This document shows positions 11,450 to 25,302 of a DNA stretch of 64,000 nucleotides, piece by piece (within the stretch, counting starts at the first letter, position 1; every line of letters begins with the position of its first letter). The position numbers and the translations under genes are program-made. Below the pieces are notes generated by a model. It was given only the letters and a program-made list of their open reading frames with translations. It was not told where the DNA came from and did not search any database. This DNA comes from Anniella stebbinsi (Eukaryota > Chordata > Lepidosauria > Squamata > Anniellidae): the NCBI GenBank assembly GCA_029215795.1, contig JARDYH010000001.1, positions 404,153,154 through 404,217,153 of the forward strand, written 5' to 3'.

Positions 11450-13747
11450 ACCTAGTTCCACAGGGATCCTATTGCACTTATAATGTTATGAGGGGAAATG
11501 TTCCCCTGAGCTTAAAGCTGAAATCCTAACTTCTGAGTAAACACATTTAGGATCAAGCACAATCAATCTTTCTTTGAGCACCAGAGTTTGCCTCCTCCTT
11601 CATCGTTAGTCTACGGTGCCTTTCCCTCCACATTCACAGATGTTAGCATGCACCATTTCTGTATTATGGATGGGTGAGACAAAATAAAGAGGAAGATTAT
11701 TATGCTGGATTCCTTCATTTTTTTAACATAGGTTTCTCCCTAGCAAAGCAAATTCTTGCTGTAATTGGCTCTGTTTTGTTCAAATTATATGCAGGTTTGA
11801 GAGTCTAACCAGCATATTATTTCTACACAAAGGGCATGTTCGCATATTGTCAAAACTCTTTTGGGGAGGTAGGGTTGAAAGATAGATGCTTTTAAAAACA
11901 CCCTTTAATACAAAATTGTTGCCTGATTGTTCATATATGCACACCAGACAGATTACATAACCACACAGAGAGAGCAGCTGCAAGATTAAATGATAGAGAT
12001 TACGTTGATTCAGCAGATTGTCCTGTGGATGTTTGAAAAAGATTACACCATGGGAGTAAAGTATACCCATTTCCACAGGGGTAAGCTCCAAGCTAAGTAG
12101 AACAAATTAACTGAATACAACATTTCATTAAAAATTAGAAAAATATATGCCTACCGTATCTGAGGGAATTAAAGTGTTTTTGCATGTCTGCATCATACCT
12201 TAACAGGCAACATATTTTTTTCCCCAATTACTTAGAACCGATTTGAATAGATTAGGGTATATACCTATGCATCTCTAGACAGAAAAAGCATTCAACAACT
12301 CCTAGTGTTCCCCAACCAGCAAGCTTGCCATGCTGTCTGGGAAATGCTGGAAGTTGACGGATTCCCCCCCCCCCCCAGTCAAAACATGCATAGGATTGCA
12401 CACTTAGTTTGGTTATATGTTCCATAGTTGACGCTTGTCAGATATACTGCTTTCTAATTATAATGAATGGAGGGAGCAGAGGGGGACGGCTGATGGAGAG
12501 AGTAGCAGGTACTGGGGTCTGGGGATGGATGATTTCGATCGGAGTCTCCCCAAGAGAGGGAGGCATAATATTTAGGGTTGGATCCAGGCATAATCATGCT
12601 TAGGGTTGACTTGTTGAAATCAGTGGGACTTAAGTGAATCATGACTTGCTTGTCTGGTTGATTTCAATGGGTTTACTCTAAGCATAACTATCTCTGAATG
12701 CAACACTTATTCTTTTAGGGGATTTATATTCTGCCCTCTGATCACACGATGCTCAAGGCACCTTACATTCGATTTTCGGTGTGCTTCCCTTCAGCTTTAC
12801 AGTCACAGGACAGTTGGAGCTGTGGGCTCTTTCTGGGAGGCAGGGAGGGAGGAAGGAGGCAGAGAAGCTCCCCGCAGCTGCCTCTTTTTTGGCAAATATA
12901 TGGACCAGGCTGATCTCCCTCTTGCCATGATGAGGTTCTTGGGAAGCAAAGGGCACAAATTCCCACTGTCAATCGGTCCCCTGGCCAAAGGTCGTGCTCA
13001 GAGTGTGCTTCCCTTCAGCTTGCAGTCCTAGGGAGGTTGCAGAGTCGTGTTGAGGATGGAGAAGCCGCAAGGAACACTGGAAGAGTGCTGTGACTTAGAT
13101 ATGTAAAAATGTTAATATCTGGCCCATTGATTTAGGAACATTAACTGTCCTTGATACATTTAATGTACATGGGAATGCTTCTGGAAACTCTTTAGGGAGT
13201 TCCCTGAGTACTATACATGTGAGTTTATACATCTGTTGACTAATTTGCAGATTCCAGTATGAAATCAGGCATTCAGAAATAATGAGACAGCTGTTCTCAG
13301 TTGCACTCATACACCCCGACTGAATCCAGCTGGTTTTCATGAGGGAATTTAGTCTGTTATAAGCACAGAAATGTCCAGGATGCTTATCAACTACTAACAA
13401 TATTAACTGTTTTGGTTTGTGTTGTGGAGCAAAGGAACCTATTCTCTATATTAGCTTTAGTATTTCTCATATCCAAAATATGGCCATGTGCTCTCTAGCC
13501 AATACTACTTTTGTTATTTCTACTGCACAGTTAGCCTTTCAATCATTACCCTGTTCAGTTTCATGGTTCCTGGCAGACAACATTGCAATAATCTATTTAT
13601 TTCCTTCTTATTTGTCTCCCCAACAGTGATAAAATCTGCATGTTCAATTAGAGTTGCAATCCTGTGTGCACTTACTTGAAAGTAAGTCCCACTGAACTTG
13701 GGGTGTGGGGTATTGGAATTCAGGTATTATCAATACAGGCATAGATA

Positions 13748-14090
13748 TATAACAATATTTAAATCCCACCTTTTGGTCATTGGGTTCCAAGGTGGCTCAC
13801 AAACATCAATACACAATGAACACAACAATTAAACAAAGAACTAAACTAAAAGCAGCAGCCAAATATTAAAATCAGAGAAAAAAAACCAAACCAAAAGCAC
13901 AATGAAACAAAGGTTTTGACAGTACTTGAAACACCCATGAAGAGGGTAGCAATCAGGATTACCGGGATAGGAAGTTCCATCGTTTGGGTGTTGCAATTCA
14001 AAAGGCCCTGTCCCACATCTATAGATGCAGCAATGACTGCTAAAAGAATGATAGAAACCTGAGGCATGGTTATCAGGGCATTCACATGGC
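13748..14090 (-). repeat. retroposon 3' fragment
   Basis: aaatcccaccttttggtcat and ggttccaaggtggctcacaa followed by A-rich sequence and 'aggaagttccatcgtttggg'. Same general class as 9866-10480. No intact frame. Confidence 0.5.
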
Positions 14091-14758
14091 ACCTATTTGA
14101 GGGGCTGGATGTGCTCATGTGGTGCATCCAGTCACTATATTCCCTGTTTAAGGTGAGAAGGCATCCAATGGTGGATTAAGTACTGGTGATCTTGATTCCT
14201 CCTCTCCAGTTCCTTCCACGCCTTTGCCCAAGACAGAGCTTGTTCCCTTTCTCTCACAACATTGTAATCTTCCTAGCCTGTTTAACCTCATTATTGTTCT
14301 TTGTACTTAAATTTTCCTATTTCTTATTCTTCCTAAGGAATCTTAGTTAATTTTTATGGTGGATAGACAGGAGCTAAGCAACCCAGGTAAACACATTTAG
14401 CGAATCCCATGATATAGGCCTCAACACATATGCAGCCCATAGAACAATGGGGTACCCCCCCCCCCCCACACACACACACTTTCCCCTGCTGCACAGCTCA
14501 TCAGGCATCAGCTTGGGGATGAGAACAGATTGCTGATTCTCTGCTGTTAATAGCAGCGGGGAAACACAATAGCTGAGGAGGGCGAGGTTAAAGGTATTAG
14601 CAGCAAGGAAACAGTAACCTGTATCAGGATCACTGGGAATGTCTCTCCAGTCTCCACCTTCCTAGCAATCTTCACACAAATTGTTGCTTCCCCATACTCT
14701 TAGCAGTGAGGAAACAGTGATCCATGTCAGGAGTGTGAGGTTACAGCTCCTCCTCCTT

Positions 14759-15078
14759 TAGGGTGACCAGATAAAATCCAGGTCAGGGCTCATGTAACTT
14801 TAACAGTTGTAGAGAAAAGGGAATTTCAGCCAGTGTCATTTGTATGCAATTAGTTCCTGGTGATACTCCCTCTTCATTGCAACAGTTAAAGGTACATGCA
14901 CTATACTAGAGTGACTATATACAAAAGAAAGCAGGGCTCCTGCAACTTTAACAGTTGTGATGAAGAGGGAATTTCACCAGGAACTAATTGCATACAAATG
15001 ACACTGGCTGAAATTCCCTTTTCTCTACAACTGTTAAAGTTACATGAGCCCTGACCTGGATTTTATCTGGTCACCCTA
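14759..15078. mobile_element. long foldback MITE with TA ends
   Basis: The left arm 14761-14895 reappears almost perfectly inverted at 14948-15076. It starts gggtgaccagataaaatcca and ends with the exact inverse, with TA on both sides. Only about 50 bases of spacer separate the arms. No coding potential. It lies in NRG4 intron 1. Confidence 0.85.
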
Positions 15079-18000
15079 CTTTCTTCCTAGTGTTCCCAAA
15101 GCTGAGGTTGCTGATATCAGCAGCAAGGAAACAGCATTCTGTATCAGGATCACTGGGGTGGGGTGGGAAGGCTTTAACGTCACCCTGCTCCCACCAATCC
15201 TGATGCAGATCCCTAGGAAATAGCGAGGATCTGTCGAGGGGGAGACTTTAACTTTGCCCTCCTTCCATTGACCCTACTAAGAACAGCGAGGAAACAGCAG
15301 CCTGAAACATCCTCCATCCCTGCACTGCTGAGGTTTGTGTGGATACCAGTGTGTGTGCGAGCACATGTGTCACCCCCCTACCCCACCACCCACTATTGCA
15401 TGCAGCCTTCAGGCCCAAAATGGTTGCCCACCCTGGGCTTATTATCTTTTGTGCTAGAAATGGGATCAGAAAAGTGTTTTGGAAAGGAGATAGTTTTAGC
15501 CATCTTTGGCAGGCTTCCTGTCCTGTGAATCTGGAAACTGGGGAAAGATGTGTGGTATCTCAAATGGTTTATGTTTTAAAGAGAAATGATGGCAAATTTC
15601 AAAACTTCCAAGGCACTTATATTTCCATAACAGAGAGGTGTCCAGTAGTATAAGCTTAGATAGACGGAAAAACAGTATCAACATATAACGTGACCAACGT
15701 AAGTACCTTGATTAGTGAAGGCTGCGAGGGTTAAGAGAGATTTTTCTATACATACAACTATGTTTTGAACAAAACATTTTGAACCACCACTAGTTTTTGT
15801 TTTGCATTTATCTTTTTCAGTACTCTAGATGTACTGTTCTAAACTAACTATTTCCAGAGGAATGGCTACATTACTCAGTTACATCAAAGTGTCTTGTGGT
15901 GCATTAAAGGGTAAATCTGGCATAAGCTTTCATGGACTGCAGTCCACTACTTCTTACTGTAGATCATCAAAGTTTAGGCCATAATAAAATGGTTAATCTT
16001 TAAAGTGCTACATGAGATTCTGTCATTTTTATTGCAGATTGTAGTATTTCAAGTACAATTGAATGAATGCAATCGTAGTTTTCTGCTGTCTAGTTGTTGC
16101 TGGTCAATGATTTGTTGTTGTTGTTGGTTTGTGAAGTGAATTAACTTTTTCACCCCTCCATATATCACATTCACAGACTCGCACACACAGGCACTCCTTG
16201 GAAATGCCTTCCATGTAGATGGACTACCTCATGTGCTAACCTCCAGAACTCCACATTTGTAAAAATGACTAAAATCCATGTGTATTTACTGAATCATCTT
16301 CAGTACCTTCTTGTTCACCTTTGACTTTGTCCAAATAATTTCAGCATGAATATATGTGTCAGAAAGTTTGCTGAGTCTTCCCTTCAAAACTCAGAATAAC
16401 ACAGCTGTTAATCAATAGTTGCCTTCTTCCTCACTCATAGGTATAGCTGTAGGCAACATGTTAGTGAGCTATTATCTTCATTCTCAAGAAGATAAATTAT
16501 CATTTTTACAAAGTAGCAGCTGAGAGTTGCGGCAAGGCAAAGAACTTTGTTTTCAACTGTTTTTTAGAAGTCAAACTCCAGTTGCTTGTAAAAAGTTAGC
16601 TATGAATGTGCAGAGCCTTCATTAGGGATTGATGTCGTTAGGCAATTGCTGAAGCACACAACATAGCAGGAGGTCACTGCCAATCCCTGGAGCCCCCCTG
16701 GCCTTGCTATTCCCTTCCCTCTTCCTGCTCGTTCATCTGTTCTGTCCACACATGACAAGAGGGAGAAGAAAGAGAATTTCCCCTCCCTCTGGGTGGTGTT
16801 GTGCATTGGAGTCAGATTGAGAGGGCAAGAAAATGGGTAGCAGAATGTATTTCTTATATTAAATTACAAAAAGGGGGAAATCAAACAATTTGACATAACT
16901 TTCTTGAGCTACGTGTGGGGTAACAGACCTGTACAACTACAGTATGCTGTTTTTTTTGTATTTGGGCCCTGCCCCCATTGCCTTCAGGCATCATCCATCA
17001 CCTTAACGCACCCTGCAAGAGCTTTTTGAAACTGAATTTGGCCCTCAGGCTGAATGAGGTTCTCTGGTCTATTACCTCCCTCTACTTCTCAGTTTTCCGA
17101 TGGTACCTCTCCTCCTTCTCTGTAAAGAAGGACATCCTGGAAAAGTGGTTCAGGAGGGATTTTATATTATTATATACAACAAATATAACTACTATAATTG
17201 TGGGTGACTTCTGTGTTACATTTGTTAAGAGAATAGTACCATATACAGAACCGATCACTATTACCAAGTGTTATATCAACTCCTGTATTAATACCTGTGA
17301 GGGATCAGATTGACAGCCATTGCCTATGCTTATCAGTGGTACTGGAATGCTATATTAAAGCTACTACTGTGTACTGTGGTCTAGCTGTTGTTTTGTCACG
17401 TTATTTACTGTGTTCTAAAGGAAAGTAACACCATCCATTTACCAAAGATGGCATTACTTGGACATATGTTCCACTGAATTTAATGAGACTTCCAAGTAAA
17501 TATAGTCAGGATGGCTATCTTAGAGTTACGTACACAGGAGCCGGTGTCTCAAGAGTTAAAAGAAAAATGGGAAAGAAAAGCTGGTGACCAAATCATGTCG
17601 TTTTTACAGCTGTAATTTCTACTCTGTGAATACTGGTTTTGAGAAGTGATAACAATCCGTTGACAAAGAAAAATAGCTTACGTGTGGTAGTGAACGATCT
17701 ATAGGAGACAGGTATCCTCTCTCACTCTAGTAAAACCTGACTGTAATCAGTTAATGTAATCTTGTTGTAGCAATACACCTCCCTACATGTACCGGAGAGG
17801 CTCAAGGATGGTTTTCTATGTAGGGAAGGTTACTAGAGTAGCATATACAGAAAACAAAAGTATGAAAACAAGAAGTAACTAACTTATACAAACTAAAGTT
17901 CTTACAACTGTAATTCACAACATGCCATTACTGGCCATTACATCCAACTGATCACAGCTGAAAGAGGAAGTTAACAGGAGCAGGTCACAGTGATAACGGT

Positions 18001-18116
18001 GCTGGCTTGGGGTTTGCAGATTTGCCAGTGATAAAAGGAACAGAGCAAAAGTACTATTAAGACATAGGTCCATTTACCATTTGCTCATAGCAGATGGGGT
18101 GGAGAGTGGAGTCAAT

Positions 18117-18470
18117 GGGCTTGTTCACACAACACAACAGCCCGCTATGTATTTTTTAACTCACAGTGAAGCTGCGGTATGTGTGTGGCCGCCATTTTGA
18201 ATATGCAACTCCTGCTCAGGGGTTGTTGTGTTGTGCGAACCCAGCAAGCATGGTTTATGTGAAAGTTAAATAGCCATCGCAAAACCCATGGTCTGATTTA
18301 GGGCTATATGAGGATTGTTTAAACCTCACATAACATGCCAGGTTCGTACAACGCAACAACCCCTGAGTGGGGGTTGGGAATGCAATATGTCATCCACAAG
18401 AATCGCTGCTCGTCATGGATTAAATGACCCACAACAAGCTGCAGCATGTCATCCAAACCCACTCAATGTG
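18117..18470. mobile_element. MITE-like repeat, 'cacaacacgacaagccgc' family
   Basis: ttgttcacacaacacaacag near the left end is answered by inverted ggttgttgtgttgtgcgaac and by gtacaacgcaacaacccctg further on. It probably represents two nested or joined copies. Ends are approximate. Confidence 0.5.
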
Positions 18471-19472
18471 TTCTAGCCTGTCTACCAAACTCAAGGAACT
18501 TTGTGTACTTGGAATTTCTGAGGCAATTTTTGAGGCAGTTTATAGCATATTTAAAATACAATAACAGTATATATAAACCTACTAAAAACAAAAACAACAG
18601 AAAAAGTCAGTAGCAGAAGAAAAGGATGTTCATGAACAGCATTAAAACACATTTAAACCCAATAACAGCAAATATAATTACAGGATCCTAACAGGTTGAG
18701 TTCTCCTGATCCAGCTCTCTGGAGAACTTAATCATCAGGCAAGTTGAAACTGAAATATGTGCCCCTTTAGTTCACCAAGTCCCAAGCTGTTTAGGACTTT
18801 ATAGGTCAAAGCTATCCTTCAAGCCTCTCTAAAGGACATTTTAGTGGAACATTAATTCATTCCATCAAATATTGGTGTCCAATCTCTGGCTGTGGCAGAG
18901 GAAAATGTCAGCCCTTCAAGACCTTAGAGGCTGGGGAACCATCCCAAATCCCCAAAGAGCCAAAACAGAGGGGCTAGAATAAAAACATATCCTTCATAAT
19001 TCTTTTTCCTGTCAAAATCCGGTGTTTTCACAACTAATTTAAGAAGATTGTCCCAGATAGTTTTACACCTAGTAATTGGGAACCTTCTTCTGACTTCTAG
19101 CTTTAATATATCAATGGCATATAGAAGTCACACGCAATTTGCTGAATATAAGCAGTGTTCTAAGGGCAGTTCATACAAAAGAGTTCATCCAAAGGGGTTC
19201 CGGACAAAGGAGGCTTCACAGCCCCCCCGCCCCGCTCGCTCCCAGCTTTGCCTTTAGCACTTTTGTCTGTGCCACGTGCAGTAATCAATCCAACTGCACT
19301 GCAAACACCTTGAAGGCGAGAATTCTTCCTATTTCAAGGTTAGAGTGAAGACATAAAAGAAGGTACTGTAAGATGAGAACTCTTCCTAAGGGGACAGCAG
19401 TGTTTACCTTTTTAGTCTCTTCTCCCACCAAGACGTCTTCTTGCAGTGAGCTTGAGATCTCATTTGGCTATG

Positions 19473-19813
19473 GTCCCCTCTACAAGGATTCGCTTTTGCG
19501 CCTGGTTAGCCGATTATGCGCATAATCGCAGAAGCGCATTTATGCCTAATCCCTCTGCACAAGAGGCGGCAAAGCGCATTCATGGATGTCCAAAATGCGG
19601 TTTACAAGTAGTTAATGCGCATAAGCGCATATTCACACAGTCAAAATGCGCTTTAACGGACGGAGCAAAATAAAACTCGCGATTTAACGTGCATTCGATA
19701 ATGCGCATAATCGGAGAGATAACGCGCCTCTACGCCCCATTTGCGCTCCGCTGGTGTGGAGGTAAATTTTTTAATGAGACTTCAAAGAGCATTAAACCTC
19801 TCATGAAGAGGCA
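19473..19813. mobile_element. MITE with repeated gcgcataatcg words, copy 1
   Basis: Starts gtcccctctacaaggattcg and ends near cctctcatgaagaggcac, giving short inverted ends around CCTCTAC. The interior has several near-palindromes of the type tgcgcataatcgc. The second copy at 31075-31417 matches over nearly the whole length. Rich in CpG compared with its surroundings. Confidence 0.8.
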
Positions 19814-21534
19814 CCCTATGACTCCGTGGGGTGGGGTGGGAGGCTGTTTGCACAGAAGAAGAGAATGCAGCTGCTGTTCAGTTATTGAGAGGGACCCTCA
19901 CATCCCCCCCCGAACCATTGATGGATGAAGTAGTCAACAGCAACACAAAATTGATGTCCATGGAACATTTAATTTAATAGCTAGATATCTTTTTCATTAT
20001 TACGGCTTTGTGCTCTTTATCTCCCGCACTGACAGTTTTACTACACTGCTCTTGGTAACAAGTAAAGCTGACATGAGCTGTGCAGCAAGGTCTCCCACCC
20101 CCCTCTTTCCAATTGAGTACTGGCCATACTCCATTACATCAGCTTTGGGGAAGTTGCTGGCATGTGCCTTTCAGGGGTAAACAATGGCAGTGCCCTCATG
20201 GCACTCAGGATACACATCCAGTTTTGCAATTGAGTGTTGTTTTAAAAAAACGTTAAATAGCCCTAATCCGTCTAAACATTCCTGTTTTCTGTTCCTTGGG
20301 AATAGGTAGATCACCCCAGCCAACATGTCCCTCTTGCCTGCCGAATGACTGACACTAGTCCAGAGGCAAGACTGGTCCATCTGCACAGAACTGCACAACT
20401 GACTGGACCTGGAGGCCTGGGCTTAGTGCAAAAAGCAGTTCCACAGCCAGCGTGGGTTGTGCTCTGTGCCGACACCCGACTGACACTCATGAATTGCTTT
20501 CCAAGGGTGCATGTGTGACTGGCAACACACTGGGTCGTCCATCTACACTTTCCACATGACTGTACTTTGGGCATAAGCCCATGCGGCCGTCATCCAACTA
20601 CCGGCAAGGGAAGGGAGCCCTATCAGAGTAAACAGGGCATGCGTCATTTCTGTATTTTATTTTAATTTGCTGGATCTGCAGGGCCTTTCTGAGGGGATAT
20701 GCATGTCTGTGGGGACAGGGTGGAACGCCCGTGTGCCATGGAGCCCTGTTCTGAAAACCCCTGACTACGCCCTTGGCTATGTCAATGCATGTGTCACCAC
20801 ATTTTTATGACAATGTTCTAAAGTGATACCATTTTGCAAACGAAGTGAGTCATCCTGTCATTTCTAGATAGAGAGATTATTTCCTACACCATATAACAAA
20901 ATGTTTCTCTGAGACAATCAGTTGCTGCTAGAGATTCAGTGACGTATGCATTTTTTTCCCACTTCAATTCAGCATGCCTATTTGTAATGCAAAACTGTGA
21001 GATCTAGTTTGTATGAGCAGTTACCATGGCTGCACATCCAAAATGCAAGTAGCTTGAAGGACAGGTAAGAGACTGGGGTTCCCCCCCCCCATCTCATGCA
21101 ACCAACTGATTGTATCTAGTATTCTGGAAGATGCTTGAACAAATTTGATTCAAAATAGCATGTGTGAATGTTTGAAAATAAATTGTGTGATATATTCCCC
21201 TAGCTAGACAGGAAACACAATCTGTAACTATTTGCAAGGTAATAAAAAACAGTGACTCTCTAGGATTGAGGTAAATTGATAGTATTTTATCTCAAAGCAG
21301 CATCAGGTATTACTTATATTTTCACTTACCTGGAATTGAGTGAAATATTTTCATTAAACTGAAATCAGGGAGAGAGAAAAATATAAATTTGGCTTTTGAG
21401 TTGCAGATATCAACATGCACGTTAAATTTGAGAAGCTGATGGGAAAATTCTCATAATTTGTTAAAGCTTCCAGTCCCCACCATAATATGGACATCGGCCC
21501 AGGCAGCGTCCCCTGCCCCCCACCACACTGAAAT

Positions 21535-21556
21535 ACACACACACACACACACACAC
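21535..21556. repeat. (AC)11 microsatellite
   Basis: Uninterrupted dinucleotide repeat in NRG4 intron 1. Confidence 0.95.
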
Positions 21557-21849
21557 TCCAAATCTTGACAATCATAATCTGAGGTGCAAATGCCCACAAA
21601 CAATTTTTAAACTTTAACGAGGACCCAGCCACCCAATTTATTTCCAGTCTATCTCTGTTTCACCAACATGGCTTTAATACACTGAAGATGTGAGTTCACC
21701 TGGGGATTCTATATGGGAACCAAGATTTTTTCATGAACATTAATTCAAGGGTGGGCAGACTTCAGGTTTCCAGGATTTATTTTATTATTATTTTATTTGT
21801 TTATTTATTTATTTAGCATCATCAATGTACATACTTTATATTTTACTAC

Positions 21850-22115
21850 AACTCAGAGCCATGAACAGGAGCCAGATGCAAAGTGGTGGCTCAGATGGGT
21901 AGACAGACATTAAAAATGGAGGGATATGATGCCTGCGAGGACATGCTCAGCACCAAAACTGTAGTCACAAGTCCTTTCACACAGAAGTCCATCCCTGCTT
22001 TTCTTCCAAGCATTCCTTTTCAGGTTTCCCGTAGGCAGCTGGTTGGCCACTGTGTGAACGTAATTCTGAACTAGATAGACTCTTGGTCTGATCCAGCATC
22101 CGGGTTCTTCTTATG
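21850..22115 (+). repeat. CR1-like LINE 3' fragment
   Basis: tcaggtttcccgtaggcagc, tggttggccactgtgtgaac, ctagatagactcttggtctg and atccagcatccgggttcttc. In NRG4 intron 1. Confidence 0.75.
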
Positions 22116-22307
22116 TTCTAACCAAATGGAGGTGGGTGGGTTGTCCTCCAGGGATCTACTAATAGATCAAGATCTAGCATCTGCCCACCCTGACATTAAT
22201 GTAACAGCTCTGGGATAGGTGAGCACTATGGAGTGAGGACATTGACTCTCTGCTACCAATGGGACCACACTGGATCAATGTTACAATTATACCTAAGGCA
22301 ACATTCT

Positions 22308-22534
22308 GGCTGAATTCGGACAACACATTAAGCAACTGGGGGGGGGGGGGACAATTGTCAGTTGTATTGACTATCGTGTCGTCCGAATGCTGCCATAGTC
22401 AACTCAGCGCTGATCCTAATCCACACCATGGTTGATTATTTATTACCATGTTGTGTGGAGAGTACCCCCAAGATGAACAACTGTAAAGTTGTTTATTACC
22501 CCACCACTGACTATCGTGTTGTCCGAATTCAGCC
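22308..22534. mobile_element. MITE-like element with inverted ends
   Basis: Ends ggctgaattcggacaacac and its inverse gtgttgtccgaattcagcc are nearly perfect. The words gactatcgtg(t)cgtccgaat and gttgattattta recur inside. A 13-base G run sits within it. It lies in NRG4 intron 1. Confidence 0.65.
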
Positions 22535-22618
22535 ACCGAGTTTCAGTTTAGATTTGAGTGAGCAACACTAACTCTAACCATGAACTTTAAAATCAGAGTC
22601 CAGAAATACATTTTTGGT

Positions 22619-22700
22619 GCAATCCAATGTATGTTTAGACATGACTGGCTGGAGGGATACTGGGAGTTGTAGGATTTTTTTCTGTTCAAACATGTATATA
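22619..22700. repeat. foldback repeat, same family as 59321-59442
   Basis: tgtatgtttagacatgactg, ggatactgggagttgtagga, and ttcaaacatgtata at the right. Confidence 0.5.
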
Positions 22701-22821
22701 ATAGCACAGCGGATCAGTGAATTTACATTTCTTGTTAAAGTTTGAGTTAAGCTTAGGAAAGGTAATTTGTGCCTAAAATTTGTGCATCAGATACTGAAGT
22801 TATTTTGTGTTTTTCCTCTAG

Positions 22822-22889
22822 CTGAGCAAAGTTGACATCATTCTCGACATGAGTCCTGGATCTAGTGCACAAAGAAGAACATTTTTGAC
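22822..22889 (+). other. NRG4: probable non-coding 5' exon of NRG4
   Basis: A 68-base segment between a strong acceptor (tgtgtttttcctctag) and a good donor (TTGAC|gtatgt), lying between the CpG island and the start-codon exon on the same strand. It cannot extend the NRG4 frame, because TGA interrupts it, so it would be 5' UTR. It holds an upstream ATG at 22849. Mammalian NRG4 also has untranslated 5' exons. Prediction from splice signals only. Confidence 0.45.
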
Positions 22890-24181
22890 GTATGTTATTT
22901 TACCATGATACAGTATTTGGAGATGGATGTTTAAACAGTATGCCCTTTTCCTACTTGTTTATTCCCATTCTCCCATTCTACATTCAAAACTCTCAGTAAC
23001 AGTTTTTAAAATATATAGGTTAATGATGAACAATGTGACAAACAGGTAGTCCAGACAGCCTCATTGTCACATGAATAACACTTAAGTAATAGGTTGTTCT
23101 AAGGGTGATTGCATAGATCCAACCAGTTATGGGAACGAGTTTGAAATATAGGCGCACCTGCTTAGATCTAATCAAGTTGGGTGCAGGAGCTGATTTGAAA
23201 TGCAAGTAATCGAACTCACTATATTAATTGGCAAGCGAATCGGACGTATTTCAAAGTAGCATGGAACTATCTATTAAGATAAGATACACTTTATGAGGGT
23301 TAAACAAAGTAAGTGTATCCTAAATTTACATTTGCAACCAGAGAGTTGGTTTCTTTTGTTTATGTTGCTATTTGGGAGTTTCTTTGAAGTTCAAGGAAAA
23401 GTCACTGACAGTGCATTTTCGTTTTACGATCAAAGCCCTGCTACAGTGACATGCATGCAACTCTATGAGAACAAAAGGGCGGTTCTCCTGGCCCATACTT
23501 GGCCTCTGTGAACACCTTTGACTATGTCTCAACCTCACCCACGTTGCACGATGCAGCCATATAAAGCTTCAGCTTTAAGTGTCAGGAACACAATGCCAGA
23601 CCTTGCTGCTCAATGCACTTTGTACTTTAGTGCATGGTTTTAGTTTTAACTTTGTGCAAGCAGTTTGGGATTTGAACTCTCAGGCAAGCTTTCGATTGAT
23701 GCTGCTGACTATTTTAACAATATTTTCTTGTTTTTATATAAAGTTGATATAGCATACAGGTGTATAAAGGAGCCTCTGAGAAGAAGTGTGATTATACTTA
23801 TATAATCCAGGGAGTTGTCATTTCATGTTTATATTGCAGTATCAGGACACTTAAAGAAACAGTAAAGAAACAGAACCTCCTTGCAAGAATCATCATTATC
23901 TGATTATAATTATATGGTAAGTATAGATCTCTTTCACCTTTTGATGAAACAGTGTGCTATATCACACTACTTAGAATGAACAAAATTGTTTCAGCCATTT
24001 CCTCTTGATAGCTTTGGCATGATGCTGTGCTCTCCACTGTAAATGCAGAAGTATTGCAAGTGAGGAAGTCAAATTTGAGCTCAAGTGCAGAGTCTTTCAT
24101 TCACAGAGCATCTATGATCTGCTGATAGATTTAGTATCAGGATGCAGAATGAGTTTTAATTTCCTGCAACAAAAGCTGTAT

Positions 24182-24184
<3 letters not shown>

Positions 24185-24227
<43 letters not shown>

Positions 24228-24241
24228 TTACACACACACAA
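24185..24241. repeat. (TG)n with adjoining (CA)n
   Basis: About 20 TG units (24185-24225), then tattta, then five CA units, so that the tract could fold back on itself. In the NRG4 intron between 22889 and 27006. Confidence 0.95.
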
Positions 24242-25269
24242 TAACACATATCGCACAATTTTACCCATAGATTTTTTTTGGGAAAACATTGGTTCACAAG
24301 TATGAAATGTAAAATTTAAAATAAACAAACTAAGAAACTTGCAGATTCCAAATTTAAAAAAAATGTTGCTTAGTTGAGGACAGGACTAGCTATTTAGCAA
24401 AAAATCCCTGTGGCTATATACAACCTGGGAGTAAGTTCCCTTACTCAGTATGTCTTACTTCAGAGTAGACATGTATAGGATTGCACTGAATGTGAAATCA
24501 GTCTCATAAGTTTTTTAAAAACAACAACAACGTATTAATCCTGCAGGTAGCAGACAGAAAGATAGCTAGTATTCTTTAGAATGATTTTTTCTTAAAAAGT
24601 ATGCTCCAGATAACCTTTGTAACAGACAAAGGTTATCTGTGAGTGAACTGAAATGATTTATCTCCATATCTCCCTCAAGCCTGTGTAAAATGGAATTGTG
24701 CCTAGGTTGATTCAGTTACCAAAAATATTCACTTCAAGGAGCACAATGACATGCACCAATTAACAATTTTTTATTTCCTTAGAGGATGTGGAAGGGTAAA
24801 CGCAGCTTTACTGTGGGAGTTGTAAATACAGAGTAGCAAAAAAAATAACTCCCTAAATGATTGTTTTGAGTAACAGAATGGAGCTTATGGTCTATGCACT
24901 CTGGGTTATCCCCAGCTTTCTTAATTTCAGCATTACAATTTAAGAGTTGTTGTGTGTCATACTATTGCTAATCAATTGGGAGTCAGAAATCCTTAGCAAT
25001 CCACTGCAAATCACCTTGTGCCCGCCCCGTGTTACATGATCTCCTTGATGCCCGCCCCCATGTTACATGATGGAATACAATAGTACTTTGTGTGGTCCCT
25101 CACCTTGCAGATGCGGTGGGAAGTGCGTAGGTATGTTACAGAAATTACAGTTTTCTGAAGTTCACATATTTCCTGGGCAATTGGCCTGGGGAAACCTGCT
25201 TGGTGCATTTGAGACCTTGAAACCAATGATTACTACTGTAGAGGACTTTTAGGGCTAGGGCAAAGCTAC

Positions 25270-25302
<33 letters not shown>

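Noticed and set aside
16978..17313. 111-codon plus-strand frame
   Set aside because: AT-rich, low similarity to any family I know, no splice context; probably chance within NRG4 intron 1.
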